Source: Mycobacterium sp. URHD0025 (GTDB taxonomy: Bacteria > Actinomycetota > Actinomycetes > Mycobacteriales > Mycobacteriaceae). From it: a stretch of 64,000 nucleotides of DNA. Under the pieces are notes generated by a model. That model saw only the letters and a list, made by a program, of their open reading frames with translations. It was not told the origin of the DNA and searched no databases. Shown piece by piece: positions 24,422-33,203 of the stretch; position 1 is the first letter of the stretch; the number at the start of each line of letters is the position of its first letter. The translations under genes and the position numbers were made by a program. The stretch covers positions 248,001-312,000 of the forward strand of contig NZ_AUEQ01000001.1 in assembly GCF_000426065.1 (NCBI RefSeq), in the 5' to 3' direction.

Positions 24422-25921
24422 ATGGACACATCGGCACCGCCGACTTCGTCGCAGACCGCTGAGTCCGCGGAGGGCAACATCGCAGCGGAGATTCACGAGA
24501 CACACACCGGGATCGTCGCTCTGGTCGGCAACAGGGCGTACAAGGTCAAGAAACCCGTCGTCACGGACTTTCTGGATTTCCGCTCGGTCGAGCGCCGAGA
24601 TGAGGTGTGCCGGCGTGAGGTCCTTCTGAACCAGCGATTGGCGCCCGATAGCTACCTCGGGGTCGCCCACCTCAGCGGCCCTCAGGGCGGCCCGCCCGAG
24701 CCGGTGATCGTGATGCGGAGATACCCCGACGCGCGCCGGCTGACGTCGATCGTTGTCGGTGGCGAGCTGGTGCTGCCGCATCTGTCGGCGATCGCCGACG
24801 TGCTGGCGCGCTTCCATGCGCGGGCCGATCGGTCAGAAGACATCGATACCGCCGCCAAAGTTCCCGCTGTTACCCGCCGGTGGCAGGACAATCTCGCCGA
24901 ACTGCGCCGATACGCAGGAACTGTGCTCAGCCCGGAATCGCTGGCTGACGTCAGCCGGCTGGCCGGCCAGTTCATCGAAGGCCGCGAAGCAGTGTTCGCC
25001 GCTCGGATCAGCGATCACCGAATCATCGACGGCCACGGCGACCTGCTGACCGGCGACATCTTCTGCATGCCGGACGGTCCGGCGATCCTCGACTGTCTCG
25101 AGTTCGATGACGGACTGCGCCACGTCGATTGCACGGACGATGTGGCATTCCTGGCGATGGACCTGGAGTTCCTGGGCCGCAAAGACCTGGCCGACTTCTT
25201 CATCGCTGAATACCAACGCATCTCCGGGGATACCGCACCGACCGCGCTGGTCGACTTCTACATCGCCTACCGCGCCGGGGTCCGGGCCAAGGTCGACTGC
25301 ATCAGGATCGATCAGGGCAGCCCGAGCGCCGCCGCCGACGCGCGACATCATCTCGACATTGCCCTCGATCACCTTCGCAAGGGAACGGTGCGGCTGATCC
25401 TGATCGGCGGCGGTCCGGGCACCGGCAAGACGACACTCGCGCACGCGCTCGCCCAACAGCTGTCCGCGCAGGTCATCTCCACCGACGATGTGCGCCGCGA
25501 GTTGCAGGCCCACGGCCGGCTCGGCGGCGCAGCGGGGATCTTGAACGAGGGCCTCTACAGCAGTGCCAATGTCGCCGCCGTGTATGACGCGGTACTTCAG
25601 CGGGCCCGGCAGGCTCTGGCCGGAGGCAGTTCGGTGGTCCTCGACGGCACCTGGCGCGATCCGCACCTCCGGCAACGCGCGCGGGATGTGGCGTCCGAAC
25701 AGCACTGCCCCACAGTGGAACTGGCGTGCACAGTGCCTATCGACGACGCCAAGGAACGCATCACCCAACGAAAGGTCACCAACTCGGATGCCACCCCACA
25801 GATCGCCGAAGGACTGGCCGCCGGCGGCGCAGAATGGCCCGACGCCCACTTGATCAATACGCGCCAGGCCCTGGCCGACTCCGTCAGAGAAGCCCAGCGG
25901 ATCTGTTGCTCGACCATTTGA
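24422..25921 (+). CDS. Rv2004c-like bifunctional aminoglycoside-phosphotransferase-fold/AAA ATPase
   Basis: 499 residues, matching the 498 of M. tuberculosis Rv2004c, a DosR-regulon protein. N-terminal half: kinase-like phosphotransferase fold with the brace HGDLLTGDIF (about residue 205) and FDDGLRHVDCTDDVAFLAMDLEF. C-terminal half: P-loop kinase with Walker A GGGPGTGKTT (about 327-336) and a VISTDDVRREL segment like zeta-toxin/gluconate kinases. Substrates unknown. The start ATG at 24422 follows a DosR box by about 55 bp, indicating hypoxia or nitric oxide induction. Confidence 0.88.
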   Translation: MDTSAPPTSSQTAESAEGNIAAEIHETHTGIVALVGNRAYKVKKPVVTDFLDFRSVERRDEVCRREVLLNQRLAPDSYLGVAHLSGPQGGPPEPVIVMRRYPDARRLTSIVVGGELVLPHLSAIADVLARFHARADRSEDIDTAAKVPAVTRRWQDNLAELRRYAGTVLSPESLADVSRLAGQFIEGREAVFAARISDHRIIDGHGDLLTGDIFCMPDGPAILDCLEFDDGLRHVDCTDDVAFLAMDLEFLGRKDLADFFIAEYQRISGDTAPTALVDFYIAYRAGVRAKVDCIRIDQGSPSAAADARHHLDIALDHLRKGTVRLILIGGGPGTGKTTLAHALAQQLSAQVISTDDVRRELQAHGRLGGAAGILNEGLYSSANVAAVYDAVLQRARQALAGGSSVVLDGTWRDPHLRQRARDVASEQHCPTVELACTVPIDDAKERITQRKVTNSDATPQIAEGLAAGGAEWPDAHLINTRQALADSVREAQRICCSTI

Positions 25922-26095
25922 GATCGATCGAGTCGACAGGATCGCCACCAGACAGCGATCCGGTACCCGGAGTCCGCACGGGGCCCGCCATGACGTAGCC
26001 CACATTCCTTGTAAAGTGGAAGCGCAGTCGCATTTTCTGTGTGACCTGCGCAAACGCTTCGAGCAGCCGAATTCGGCACATATCAAGGGGTAAAC

Positions 26096-26770
26096 ATGAA
26101 TGAAGTGCTGGCGCGGGCCGGCATCTTCCAGGGTGTGTCGCCCGACGCCGTGGCTGCACTGGTCCGGCAGTTGGAGCCGGTGACCTTCCGCCGCGGCGAG
26201 GTGGTCTTCGCCGAGGGCGAGCCCGGCGACACACTGTTCATCATCACTGCGGGCAAGGTGAAAATCGGCCGCAAGTCAGTGGACGGCCGGGACAGCCTGA
26301 TCACCCTGATGGGTCCGTCAGACATGTTCGGTGAACTCGCCATCTTCGATCCGGGTCCGCGGACCTCGACGGTGACCGCCCTGACCGAGCTGAAAACGGT
26401 TGTGATGAGCCGCACCGTGCTGCGGAGCTGGATCGCCGATCGGCCCGAGATCGCCGAACAACTCCTGCGTGTGCTGGCCAGGCGGTTGCGCCGCACCAAC
26501 GACAATCTGTCGGATCTGATCTTCACCGATGTGCCGGGCCGCGTGGCCAAGCAGCTGCTCTACCTGGCGCAACGGTTCGGCAGCCGCGACGGCACCGCAC
26601 TGCGCGTCGATCACGAGCTGACCCAGGAAGAGATCGCCCAGCTTGTGGGCTCGTCTCGCGAGACCGTCAACAAGGCGCTGTCGGACTTCGCCCAGCGCGG
26701 CTGGATCCGTGTACAGGGCCGGAGCATCCTGATCGACAACGCCGAACGATTGGCCAAACGCGCGCACTGA
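26096..26770 (+). CDS. crp: cAMP receptor protein, CRP/FNR family
   Basis: 224 residues, the same length as M. tuberculosis Rv3676 (Crp) and closely similar along its whole length. The cAMP-binding beta-roll carries [18 protein letters not shown] (phosphate-binding cassette); the helix-turn-helix reads [26 protein letters not shown]. smegmatis has two Crp paralogues; without a tree I cannot say which this is. GGGG precedes the ATG by about 6 nt. A single half-site TGTGA at 26039-26044 upstream is too weak to claim autoregulation. Confidence 0.93.
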   Translation: MNEVLARAGIFQGVSPDAVAALVRQLEPVTFRRGEVVFAEGEPGDTLFIITAGKVKIGRKSVDGRDSLITLMGPSDMFGELAIFDPGPRTSTVTALTELKTVVMSRTVLRSWIADRPEIAEQLLRVLARRLRRTNDNLSDLIFTDVPGRVAKQLLYLAQRFGSRDGTALRVDHELTQEEIAQLVGSSRETVNKALSDFAQRGWIRVQGRSILIDNAERLAKRAH

Positions 26771-26796
26771 CGTGCGGCCATGTGACCACTGGAACA

Positions 26797-26833
26797 TTGT
26801 TAGTACCCTAACTATTAGGGTACGTTTATTTTG
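26797..26833 (+). promoter_or_regulatory. MarR operator within a leaderless promoter
   Basis: TTGTTA (26797-26802) and TACGTT (26821-26826) with an 18-bp spacer; the start codon GTG at 26833 lies 7 nt after the -10 box. A perfect palindrome, GTACCCTAA-CTA-TTAGGGTAC (26803-26823), fills the spacer, so repressor binding would block polymerase. Confidence 0.7.
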
Positions 26834-27333
26834 TGTCCGCAGTATCCGAAGCGCCTCAGCTCAGTTCCGATCCATTGGCCCTGGAACGGCAGGTCTGTTT
26901 CGCGCTGGCCGTCACCAACCGTGCTGTGCTCGCCGTCTACCGACCACTGCTGGAGCCGTTGGGCCTCACCCATCCGCAGTACCTCGTGATGCTGGCGTTG
27001 TGGGATCACCAACGGTCCGGTTCGGACGGCATCCCTCCGCTCTCGGTCAAGCAGATTGCCGCCGCCCTGCAACTCGATTCGGCGACACTCTCGCCGATGT
27101 TGAAACGACTGGAAGCCCTGGGCCTACTCACCCGCAGCCGCCGTGCCGGCGACGAGCGCGCGACCGATGTCGAACTGACCGAGGCCGGAATCGCGCTGCG
27201 TGAGCGGGCGGTGGCCATTCCACCCGCGGTGGTCGAACGGCTAGGGGTCGACATCGGCGAGCTCGAAGAGCTGCACCGGGTCCTCACCCGAATCAACTCG
27301 GCCGCGCTGGCGGCCAATTCACTCACCGACTGA
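26833..27333 (+). CDS. MarR-family regulator (OhrR-like)
   Basis: 166 residues from GTG 26833. Winged helix seen in LTHPQYLVMLALWDH, LSVKQIAAALQLDSATLSPMLKRLEALGLLTRSR and DERATDVELTEAG. A cysteine at about residue 23 (ERQVCFALAV) lies at the position of the OhrR peroxide-sensing Cys, so it may sense organic peroxides. A perfect 21-bp palindrome in its own promoter indicates autorepression. The DUF5313 gene follows 15 bp downstream in the same operon; no ohr gene is adjacent. Confidence 0.88.
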   Translation: MSAVSEAPQLSSDPLALERQVCFALAVTNRAVLAVYRPLLEPLGLTHPQYLVMLALWDHQRSGSDGIPPLSVKQIAAALQLDSATLSPMLKRLEALGLLTRSRRAGDERATDVELTEAGIALRERAVAIPPAVVERLGVDIGELEELHRVLTRINSAALAANSLTD

Positions 27334-27348
27334 CCCGAGGAGTCCGCC

Positions 27349-27777
27349 ATGGCCGGCCAGAAAACCAAAGACCGTCCCAACCCCTTTCAGTACATTGCCT
27401 ACTGCTACGGCAAGCGGCTGCCCGATTCGATGCGCGATTGGGTCGCCCATGACCTGGCCGACCACGGCGCCGTGCGCCGGCACCTGATCCGAATGGCGAT
27501 CCCGCCGTTGTTCGTGCTGGCGCCGCTGTGGCTGCTGCCCGCCTCGCTGTATGTGCACATCGAGATGACCGTGCCGATCTACGTCTGGGCCATTTTGATG
27601 GCGCTGGCGCTCAACAAGATCTGGCGGCGGCACCGGCTGGCACAGCACGGCCTGGATCCCAACCTGGTCGACGAGATCCAGTACAAGAAGGACCAGCAGA
27701 AGCACGAAGACTACATCCGGCGGTTCGGACCGCGTCCGGAATCGTCCAAGTACCAGTCCAACAGCAGCCCCTTCTAG
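27349..27777 (+). CDS. DUF5313 family membrane protein
   Basis: 142 residues. Conserved N-terminus NPFQYIAYCYGKRLPDSMRDWVAHDLADHG, two membrane helices (about residues 52-70 and 74-92), then a charged cytoplasmic tail. Family function is unknown; it is typical of mycobacteria and relatives. GAGGAG lies 8 nt upstream of the ATG. Co-transcribed with the MarR gene. A second family member begins at 63923 in this window. Confidence 0.8.
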   Translation: MAGQKTKDRPNPFQYIAYCYGKRLPDSMRDWVAHDLADHGAVRRHLIRMAIPPLFVLAPLWLLPASLYVHIEMTVPIYVWAILMALALNKIWRRHRLAQHGLDPNLVDEIQYKKDQQKHEDYIRRFGPRPESSKYQSNSSPF

Positions 27778-27794
27778 AACATCCCCTGGTTAGA

Positions 27795-27824
27795 CCCCTT
27801 GCATGCAAGCTTGCATGCAAGGGG
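27795..27824. promoter_or_regulatory. Perfect 30-bp palindrome, GntR operator
   Basis: Fully palindromic with 15-bp halves; the left half is CCCCTTGCATGCAAG. It contains two TTGCATGCAA units back to back. It lies immediately before a TATCGT -10-like hexamer (27825-27830) and the GTG of the GntR gene (27839), so binding would block its own promoter. Confidence 0.75.
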
Positions 27825-27838
27825 TATCGTGGTGTTTC

Positions 27839-28486
27839 GTGGACACGGACGAGAAGGCGAGCAACAGCCAACGCGTGTACCGGATGACCAAGGACCAGAT
27901 CCTCTCCGGTGAGTTCCGCGGCGGGCAGCTGCTCAGCGAGGTCGAAGTGGCGACGCAACTCGGCGTCAGCCGCACGCCCGTACACGAGGCGTTTCTGCGT
28001 TTGGCCGCGGAGGACTTCCTGGATCTGGTGCCGAGGCGCGGCGCCATCGTCGTCCCGGTGTCCGCGCAGGAGGCCACCGATCTGCTGGAGATGCGCCTGG
28101 CGCTCGAGACCGCGGCGGTGCGCCGGCTGTGCCGGTCAGCCGATTCCATCGACACGCTGTTCGGCGAACTGACCGAGTTGGTGGAGCGGCAGCGCCATGG
28201 CGCGGCGATCGGCGATGCCGATCAGTTCGCCGCTGCCGACGACGCTTTTCACCGCCGGATCGTGGAGGTCGCCGGTAACACGATCGCCGGACGCTTCTAC
28301 GGGTCACTCAGTGATCGGCAGCGCCGCATGATGGCCGATGCGGCCCGCTCGGACTCCGCCCGGCTGACCGAGTTGATCGGCGAGCACGCCGAACTGGCAG
28401 ACGCCATCGGCCGACGCGACGTGGCCGGCTTTGAGGCCGCGCTCCTGGCACATCTGGAAGCGACCTACCGGGTGGTGCTGGCATGA
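27839..28486 (+). CDS. GntR-family regulator (FadR/FCD subgroup)
   Basis: 215 residues from GTG 27839. An upstream in-frame ATG would put the operator inside the gene and is disfavoured. The helix-turn-helix reads GGQLLSEVEVATQLGVSRTPVHEAFLRLAAEDFLDLVPRRG; the C-terminal FCD domain has metal-ligand type residues in LLEMRLALETAAVR, DDAFHRRIVEVAGN and GEHAELADAI. Such regulators sense small organic acids. The stop overlaps the start of the MFS gene (ATGA), so the transporter is the obvious target. Confidence 0.9.
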   Translation: MDTDEKASNSQRVYRMTKDQILSGEFRGGQLLSEVEVATQLGVSRTPVHEAFLRLAAEDFLDLVPRRGAIVVPVSAQEATDLLEMRLALETAAVRRLCRSADSIDTLFGELTELVERQRHGAAIGDADQFAAADDAFHRRIVEVAGNTIAGRFYGSLSDRQRRMMADAARSDSARLTELIGEHAELADAIGRRDVAGFEAALLAHLEATYRVVLA

Positions 28487-29751
28487 CCGCTGTCGCCTTT
28501 GATTCCCGCGAGGCGCCGGATCAGGCCCGGCACCGCCTACAGCCCTGGCTCGCGGTGGCCATCGCCGTCTTCTTCATCGGTTGGGGCGGCAACCAATTCA
28601 CCCCACTGCTGATCGCCTACGCCCAGCACTCCGATTACACCCGGGTGGACGTCGACATCCTGTTGGGCGCCTACGTACTCGGCCTGATCCCGGGCCTGCT
28701 GATCGCCTCGACACTGTCCGACCGCCACGGTCGGCGCAACGTCATGGCCGCCGGTGTGATCAGTGCGGCGCTGGGCAGTCTCGTCCTGGCGATCGGCGAC
28801 TACTGGGGCTTCCCAGCTCTGTTCGCGGGCCGGCTCTTCAGCGGGGTGGCCGTCGGTATCGCGATGGCAGTCGGATCGGCCTGGATCGCCGAGCTGTCCC
28901 GGCCGCCCTTCGACGACGCGTCGGCCGGCGCCGGTGCGCGACGCGCCTCGATCTGCCTGTCGTTGGGCTTCGGGGTCGGACCGTTGGCTGCGGGCCTGCT
29001 CACCGTGTACGCGCCGCTGCCGTTGGTGCTGACCTATCTGGTCCACGCGGCCCTGTGCGTGCCGGTGCTGTGGGCGGTGTGGAACCGGACTGCCGAGACG
29101 CGTGAGCGCATGACTTCCCGGCCCTTCTTGGATGGGCTCAGGGTGCCCGCGGCCGGGCACCGCCGGTTCCTGCATGTCGTTGTTCCCATGGCGCCGTGGA
29201 TCTTTGGTTCGGCGGGGATTGCCTACGCAGTGGTGCCGTCGTTGGTCGCCGATCAACTCGGATCGTGGGCGTTGCTCTACACCGTCGGCCTGACGGTGCT
29301 GACACTGGGTTGCGGGGTGTTGATCCAACCGGTCGCGCGACGCCTCGACGATGTGTCGAGCTCCCGGGCCGTGGTGGTGTCGATGGCCTTGATGGCGCTG
29401 GGCATCTTCGCCGCGGTGGCCACCGCGGTCACCCGCTCCGCGCTCGTCGCCCCGCTGGTGGCGATGCTGCTGGGCAGTGCCTATGGCATCGCGATCGTGT
29501 CGGGTCTGCTTGAAATCCAACGCATTTCGCCGCCCGACGAACTCGCCGGAATCTCGGGGGTCTACTACTCCCTTGCCTATCTCGGGTTCCTGTTGCCCGC
29601 GGCGCTGGCCGCGCTCGCGCACTGGTTCAGTTACCCGGTGATGCTGACCGCGGTCGGCGTGTTGGCGGTCATCTGCACCGCGGTCTGCGCATCGGGGTGG
29701 GCGAAACACCTTGAGCCGCGGACGCCTTCGCACGAAGCGACGGAGCACTAG
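28483..29751 (+). CDS. MFS transporter
   Basis: 422 residues with about 12 hydrophobic segments. The motif-A equivalent between helices 2 and 3 is STLSDRHGRRNVMAAG. It starts inside the GntR stop codon and is therefore translationally coupled to its likely regulator. Probably imports or exports the small molecule sensed by the GntR protein. Downstream, a 7-8-bp inverted repeat (29754-29788) separates it from a convergent gene. Confidence 0.88.
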   Translation: MTAVAFDSREAPDQARHRLQPWLAVAIAVFFIGWGGNQFTPLLIAYAQHSDYTRVDVDILLGAYVLGLIPGLLIASTLSDRHGRRNVMAAGVISAALGSLVLAIGDYWGFPALFAGRLFSGVAVGIAMAVGSAWIAELSRPPFDDASAGAGARRASICLSLGFGVGPLAAGLLTVYAPLPLVLTYLVHAALCVPVLWAVWNRTAETRERMTSRPFLDGLRVPAAGHRRFLHVVVPMAPWIFGSAGIAYAVVPSLVADQLGSWALLYTVGLTVLTLGCGVLIQPVARRLDDVSSSRAVVVSMALMALGIFAAVATAVTRSALVAPLVAMLLGSAYGIAIVSGLLEIQRISPPDELAGISGVYYSLAYLGFLLPAALAALAHWFSYPVMLTAVGVLAVICTAVCASGWAKHLEPRTPSHEATEH

Positions 29752-29753
29752 GT

Positions 29754-29788
29754 CTAGGATTACTGCTTGATATTGACCACAATCCTAG
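29754..29788. terminator. Possible bidirectional terminator
   Basis: CTAGGATT (29754-29761) and AATCCTAG (29781-29788) form an 8-bp perfect stem with a 19-nt loop between two convergent genes. The long loop and lack of a T-run keep confidence low. Confidence 0.35.
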
Positions 29789-29885
29789 GCGCAATCGTGG
29801 TCGCTCGCCCGATCCACGTGTTCTGCAGCACGCTGCTCCCGTCCACCGACAACGCCCTCGGGCACGGCAGCAACGTCGTCTTCCG

Positions 29886-30674
29886 TCAGAGCGTGGCGGT
29901 GGTCCGCCCACCGGCGTCCACACCGGCGCGGCGGGTGAGGTAGTCGATCTGTAGGTAGATCGCGTAGAGGACAAGTGGCGGCAAGACGATGAACGGCACG
30001 TTCTCGCCGATGAATTTGAACCAGAACCCGAACGCGCCCTGTCCGATGTCGTCGAACCCGGCCCCGACCTCGCTCAAGAAGTAGACGGCGGTACTACTCA
30101 TCAGCACCGCGATGCCGGCGAACGCCACCCACAGACACCGGATCCTCGACTCGGTGGGCAAGTTGGACCGGATCAGCTTGGTCCACATCACGAACACCGT
30201 CGCCCCGGTGCACACGCCCACGATCTCCAGGGCGAAGACCCACGGGTTGCCGCTGACGTAGCGGGTGTCGGCCAAACCGTACTGCCACCAGAGCCACTTC
30301 CAGCCGGGGTCATCGGTCGGTGCCCACAGCCCCAGTGGGTGCCCGATCAAGAACATCAGCTCGTACCCGATCTGGCTGCCCGCGGTGAACGGGATGTAGA
30401 AAAGCGTGAGTTCAGCCGCCTTGCCGACGCGGGTGCGGTGCTCCCCGGGCGCGTCCCACAGGATCACGAACGGCAGCAGCATCACCGGGATGCCGAAGAC
30501 CAGGTTGGCCACGACATCGACGGTGAACGTCGGCGGAATGACGTGAACGCTGACCGCGATGGTCAGCAGGACGAACATGATGCCGACGAACAAACCGGTG
30601 CCTGTGTAGATCCGCAGCCGGTGCGGTGCCCATGGGCTCGCGAAGTCGATCTCGGGATGCTGCACCGTGGTCAT
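29886..30674 (-). CDS. Membrane protein of unknown family
   Basis: 262 residues from ATG 30674, the first Met after which the sequence looks coding. About six to seven hydrophobic segments (around residues 25-45, 58-78, 90-115, 150-170, 180-200, 215-245). Polar stretches between helices include PTDDPGWKWLWWQYGLADTRYVSGNPW. I do not recognise a family with certainty; an emopamil-binding-protein-like fold is only a guess. It diverges from the lipoprotein hydrolase gene. Confidence 0.7.
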   Translation of the reverse strand: MTTVQHPEIDFASPWAPHRLRIYTGTGLFVGIMFVLLTIAVSVHVIPPTFTVDVVANLVFGIPVMLLPFVILWDAPGEHRTRVGKAAELTLFYIPFTAGSQIGYELMFLIGHPLGLWAPTDDPGWKWLWWQYGLADTRYVSGNPWVFALEIVGVCTGATVFVMWTKLIRSNLPTESRIRCLWVAFAGIAVLMSSTAVYFLSEVGAGFDDIGQGAFGFWFKFIGENVPFIVLPPLVLYAIYLQIDYLTRRAGVDAGGRTTATL

Positions 30675-30804
30675 TGCGCCTGCCCTCATCTGCAATCTCA
30701 ACTACTTGCGATTGTCTGGCAGCCTATACCTGCGCCGCGGCCTGGAACGGCCGGTTCGAGGTCCAAAGGCGGTGGGTGCATTCGCCACGGCTACCGTCGA
30801 TCTG

Positions 30805-32331
30805 GTGACAGTGTCGCGATCACTTCCAACCCGGCTCTGCGTCGCCGGAATCGTCGTGTCCACACTCGCCGCCATCACGTCATGCGCCCAACCAGCACCA
30901 CCACCGGTGGCCAGCAGCCCCAGGCAGACCACAACCGCGCCGGCACCCATCGTCCCCGTGCCGACCTTGGCCGCCGTCGTTCCCACGGGTGACTTCACTC
31001 CGGTCTCGAAACTGGTCAACGATTCGATTGCGGCGAATCGGCTGCCCGGCGCGGTGGTCCAGGTCGGGCACGCAGGCAACGTCGTCTTCCGCCAGGCCTA
31101 CGGCTCACGCAAACTCGACGGCGAACCGGGGCTGGACGGGGCGCCCGCGCCCGCCGAGCCGATGACCGAGGACACGATCTTCGACCTGGCCTCGTTGTCG
31201 AAGAGCATCGCGACGACGACGGCCTTCATGCAGCTCTACGAGCAGGGCAAGGTCACGTTCGACGACCCGGTGCAGACCTACCTGCCGGACTTCAACCCCA
31301 CTAACGACCCACGCCGCGCGCAGGTGACGGTCCGCATGTTGCTCACCCACACCTCGGGCATAGCGGGAGATCTGAGTCTGGACGGTCCGTGGGGGCTCGA
31401 CAAAGCAGACAAAGCAGAAGGCATTCACCGGGCGCTCGGCGCGTGGGTGGTGTACGAACCCGGGCAGCTTTTCCACTACTCCGACATCAACTTCATCCTG
31501 GTCGGCACGATCATCGAGCGAATCACCGGCCAGCCCTTGGATCAGTACGTGCAGGACAATGTCTTTGCGCCGCTTGGCTTGTCAGAAACGCGCTACCTTC
31601 CGGCAGCCAAAGCCTGTGGCCCACATGAGGTCCGGGGAACGGCGATCACTTTCGACCCCCACGCCCCCAAGGTGACCGACTGCCCGGACGGTACCTGGAG
31701 CACCGACCTCTTGCCACGCATCGCACCGACGGCGCTCGACGAAGACACCCCGGGCCTCAACCCCGACTATGGACGTCCACTGCGCGGGACCGTGCACGAT
31801 CCGACGGCACGCCGCATGGGCGGGGTGGCCGGGAGCGCCGGGGTGTTCTCCACCGTCAACGATGTCGGCCGATTCGCCCAAGCCCTGCTCGATCGTCTCG
31901 CCGGCCGTCCCAGCACGTTTCCGCTGAAGCAAGCGACCGCCGAGTTGATGGCGACACCGCAGCAGCCCGGACACACCGCCGCGCAGGTCGAGGCGGCCGA
32001 CAACGCCACCCGCCAGGCCGTCGAGAACACCCCCAACACCACCGATCCCCTACTGGCGCCGAACTATCCGGCGATCGACGGACAGGATCTGCGCGGCTTC
32101 GGCTGGGACATCGATACCGCCCATTCGAGACCGCGCGGGCTGGTCTTTCCCGTCGGGAGCTTCGGCCACACCGGGTTCACCGGCGTGACGCTGTGGATGG
32201 ATCCGGGATCAGACACCTATGTCGCCGTCCTGGCGAACGTCATCCATCAACGCGGCGGCCCGCCGATCGCGAAGCTGAGCGGCGACATCGCCACGGTGAC
32301 GGCTCGGGCGCTGCACCTTTACGGCACCTAG
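30805..32331 (+). CDS. Lipoprotein serine hydrolase, beta-lactamase/esterase fold
   Basis: 508 residues from GTG 30805 (GTG 30811 is equally possible). Signal peptide with lipobox ITSC, lipid-modified Cys27. Class C beta-lactamase/esterase catalytic elements: Ser130-x-x-Lys133 (LASLSKSIA), Tyr225-Ser-Asp (FHYSDINF) and HTG in FGHTGFTG. Probably an esterase or D,D-peptidase-like hydrolase on the outer face of the membrane rather than a true beta-lactamase. Its stop overlaps that of the convergent subunit IV-like gene. Confidence 0.87.
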   Translation: MTVSRSLPTRLCVAGIVVSTLAAITSCAQPAPPPVASSPRQTTTAPAPIVPVPTLAAVVPTGDFTPVSKLVNDSIAANRLPGAVVQVGHAGNVVFRQAYGSRKLDGEPGLDGAPAPAEPMTEDTIFDLASLSKSIATTTAFMQLYEQGKVTFDDPVQTYLPDFNPTNDPRRAQVTVRMLLTHTSGIAGDLSLDGPWGLDKADKAEGIHRALGAWVVYEPGQLFHYSDINFILVGTIIERITGQPLDQYVQDNVFAPLGLSETRYLPAAKACGPHEVRGTAITFDPHAPKVTDCPDGTWSTDLLPRIAPTALDEDTPGLNPDYGRPLRGTVHDPTARRMGGVAGSAGVFSTVNDVGRFAQALLDRLAGRPSTFPLKQATAELMATPQQPGHTAAQVEAADNATRQAVENTPNTTDPLLAPNYPAIDGQDLRGFGWDIDTAHSRPRGLVFPVGSFGHTGFTGVTLWMDPGSDTYVAVLANVIHQRGGPPIAKLSGDIATVTARALHLYGT

Positions 32332-32624
32332 CCGGAGACCGCTGAGCCGACGAAGTAGCTGCCGAGCAGACAGATACCGATGAGAATGACCCACCCGTCG
32401 GTGAGGCGACAGAGCAACGCCGGCGCGTCGCGCACCTCCATGAACTCCCGGAAAATGATGCGCACCTTGATGAGTGCGATGACGATGGCGCCGACGGTGA
32501 CGACCGTACTGGCCTTCAGCGCGCCGTTATGGTCGACGGCTTCGTCCAGCCAGACGTAGATGAGTGTCATCGCCGTCAAGATCACCCAGACGATCAGCAG
32601 TCTTGTGTTGACTTTGGTGCGCAC
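32328..32624 (-). CDS. Cytochrome c oxidase subunit IV-like membrane protein (NorF/CyoD type)
   Basis: 98 residues from GTG 32624, with three hydrophobic helices: LLIVWVILTAMTLIYVWL, STVVTVGAIVIALIKVRIIF and GWVILIGICLLGSYFVG. This is the pattern of the prokaryotic COX4/NorF family. The segment IIFREFMEVRDAPALLCRLTDGW is typical. Last gene of the operon 34704-32328; it starts 3 bp after the subunit III-like gene. It may stabilise an oxidase or NO-reductase complex. Confidence 0.8.
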   Translation of the reverse strand: MRTKVNTRLLIVWVILTAMTLIYVWLDEAVDHNGALKASTVVTVGAIVIALIKVRIIFREFMEVRDAPALLCRLTDGWVILIGICLLGSYFVGSAVSG

Positions 32625-32627
32625 CGC

Positions 32628-33203
32628 TCACCTCACGACGTAGATCAACGCGAAAATCAGGACCCATAGGAAATCGACGGTGTGCCAGTAGGTGGCACCA
32701 GTTTCGACGAGCTGTTGGGATCGCCGCTGTGGACTCCACAACTGGTAGACGACGACACCCAACACCACGAAGCCGATCAGGACGTGGATGCAGTGGATCG
32801 AGGTCAGGAAGAAGTAGTGCTGAAAGAACTCGTCGCTGGTGAACGTGTTTCCCATGCGGATCTGCGTGACCCACTCGATGATCTTGCCTGCCAGGAAGAT
32901 GACACCGAACGAGATGGTCAGGATCACATTCGTCAACGCCGATCGGTAGTTTCCCTCACGCGAGGCCTGGACGCAGCGGGCAATGGCCCACGAACTCAGC
33001 AGCAGCGCAATGGTATTGACCACACCGATCCGCAGGTCCAGATGGGACTGGGACTGCAGGAAGAGGTCCGGATTCTGGGTGCGTGTTACCAGGTACACCG
33101 AGAAGTACGCGGTGAACAGCAGGGATTCGAATAGCACGAACATCCACATGTCGGGCTGACCGGGCACGGACTTCACGCGTCCACCGTCGACTTGTTCGGT
33201 CAT
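32628..33203 (-). CDS. Cytochrome c oxidase subunit III-like protein (NorE type)
   Basis: 191 residues with five membrane helices. It contains the family features GQPDMWMFVLFESLLFTAYFSVYL and the C-terminal FFLTSIHCIHVLIGFVVLGVV with YWHTVDFLWVLIFALIYV. The length fits NorE/CyoC-like proteins rather than seven-helix mitochondrial-type subunit III. Its start overlaps the stop of the upstream membrane gene by 4 bp. No catalytic subunit I or II is encoded here. Confidence 0.88.
   Translation of the reverse strand: MTEQVDGGRVKSVPGQPDMWMFVLFESLLFTAYFSVYLVTRTQNPDLFLQSQSHLDLRIGVVNTIALLLSSWAIARCVQASREGNYRSALTNVILTISFGVIFLAGKIIEWVTQIRMGNTFTSDEFFQHYFFLTSIHCIHVLIGFVVLGVVVYQLWSPQRRSQQLVETGATYWHTVDFLWVLIFALIYVVR

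Noticed and set aside
26036..26056. CRP binding site ahead of crp
   Set aside because: Only one half-site (TGTGA) is visible and the second half does not match TCACA; too weak to list as a feature.
28537..29748. Minus-strand open frame of about 400 codons opposite the MFS gene
   Set aside because: His/Arg/Gln-rich shadow with no hydrophobic or domain pattern.
29789..29885. Possible gene fragment on the plus strand in the gap between MFS and membrane protein genes
   Set aside because: One frame gives a plausible-looking peptide, but it is short, has no recognised homology and no start; cannot be distinguished from chance.
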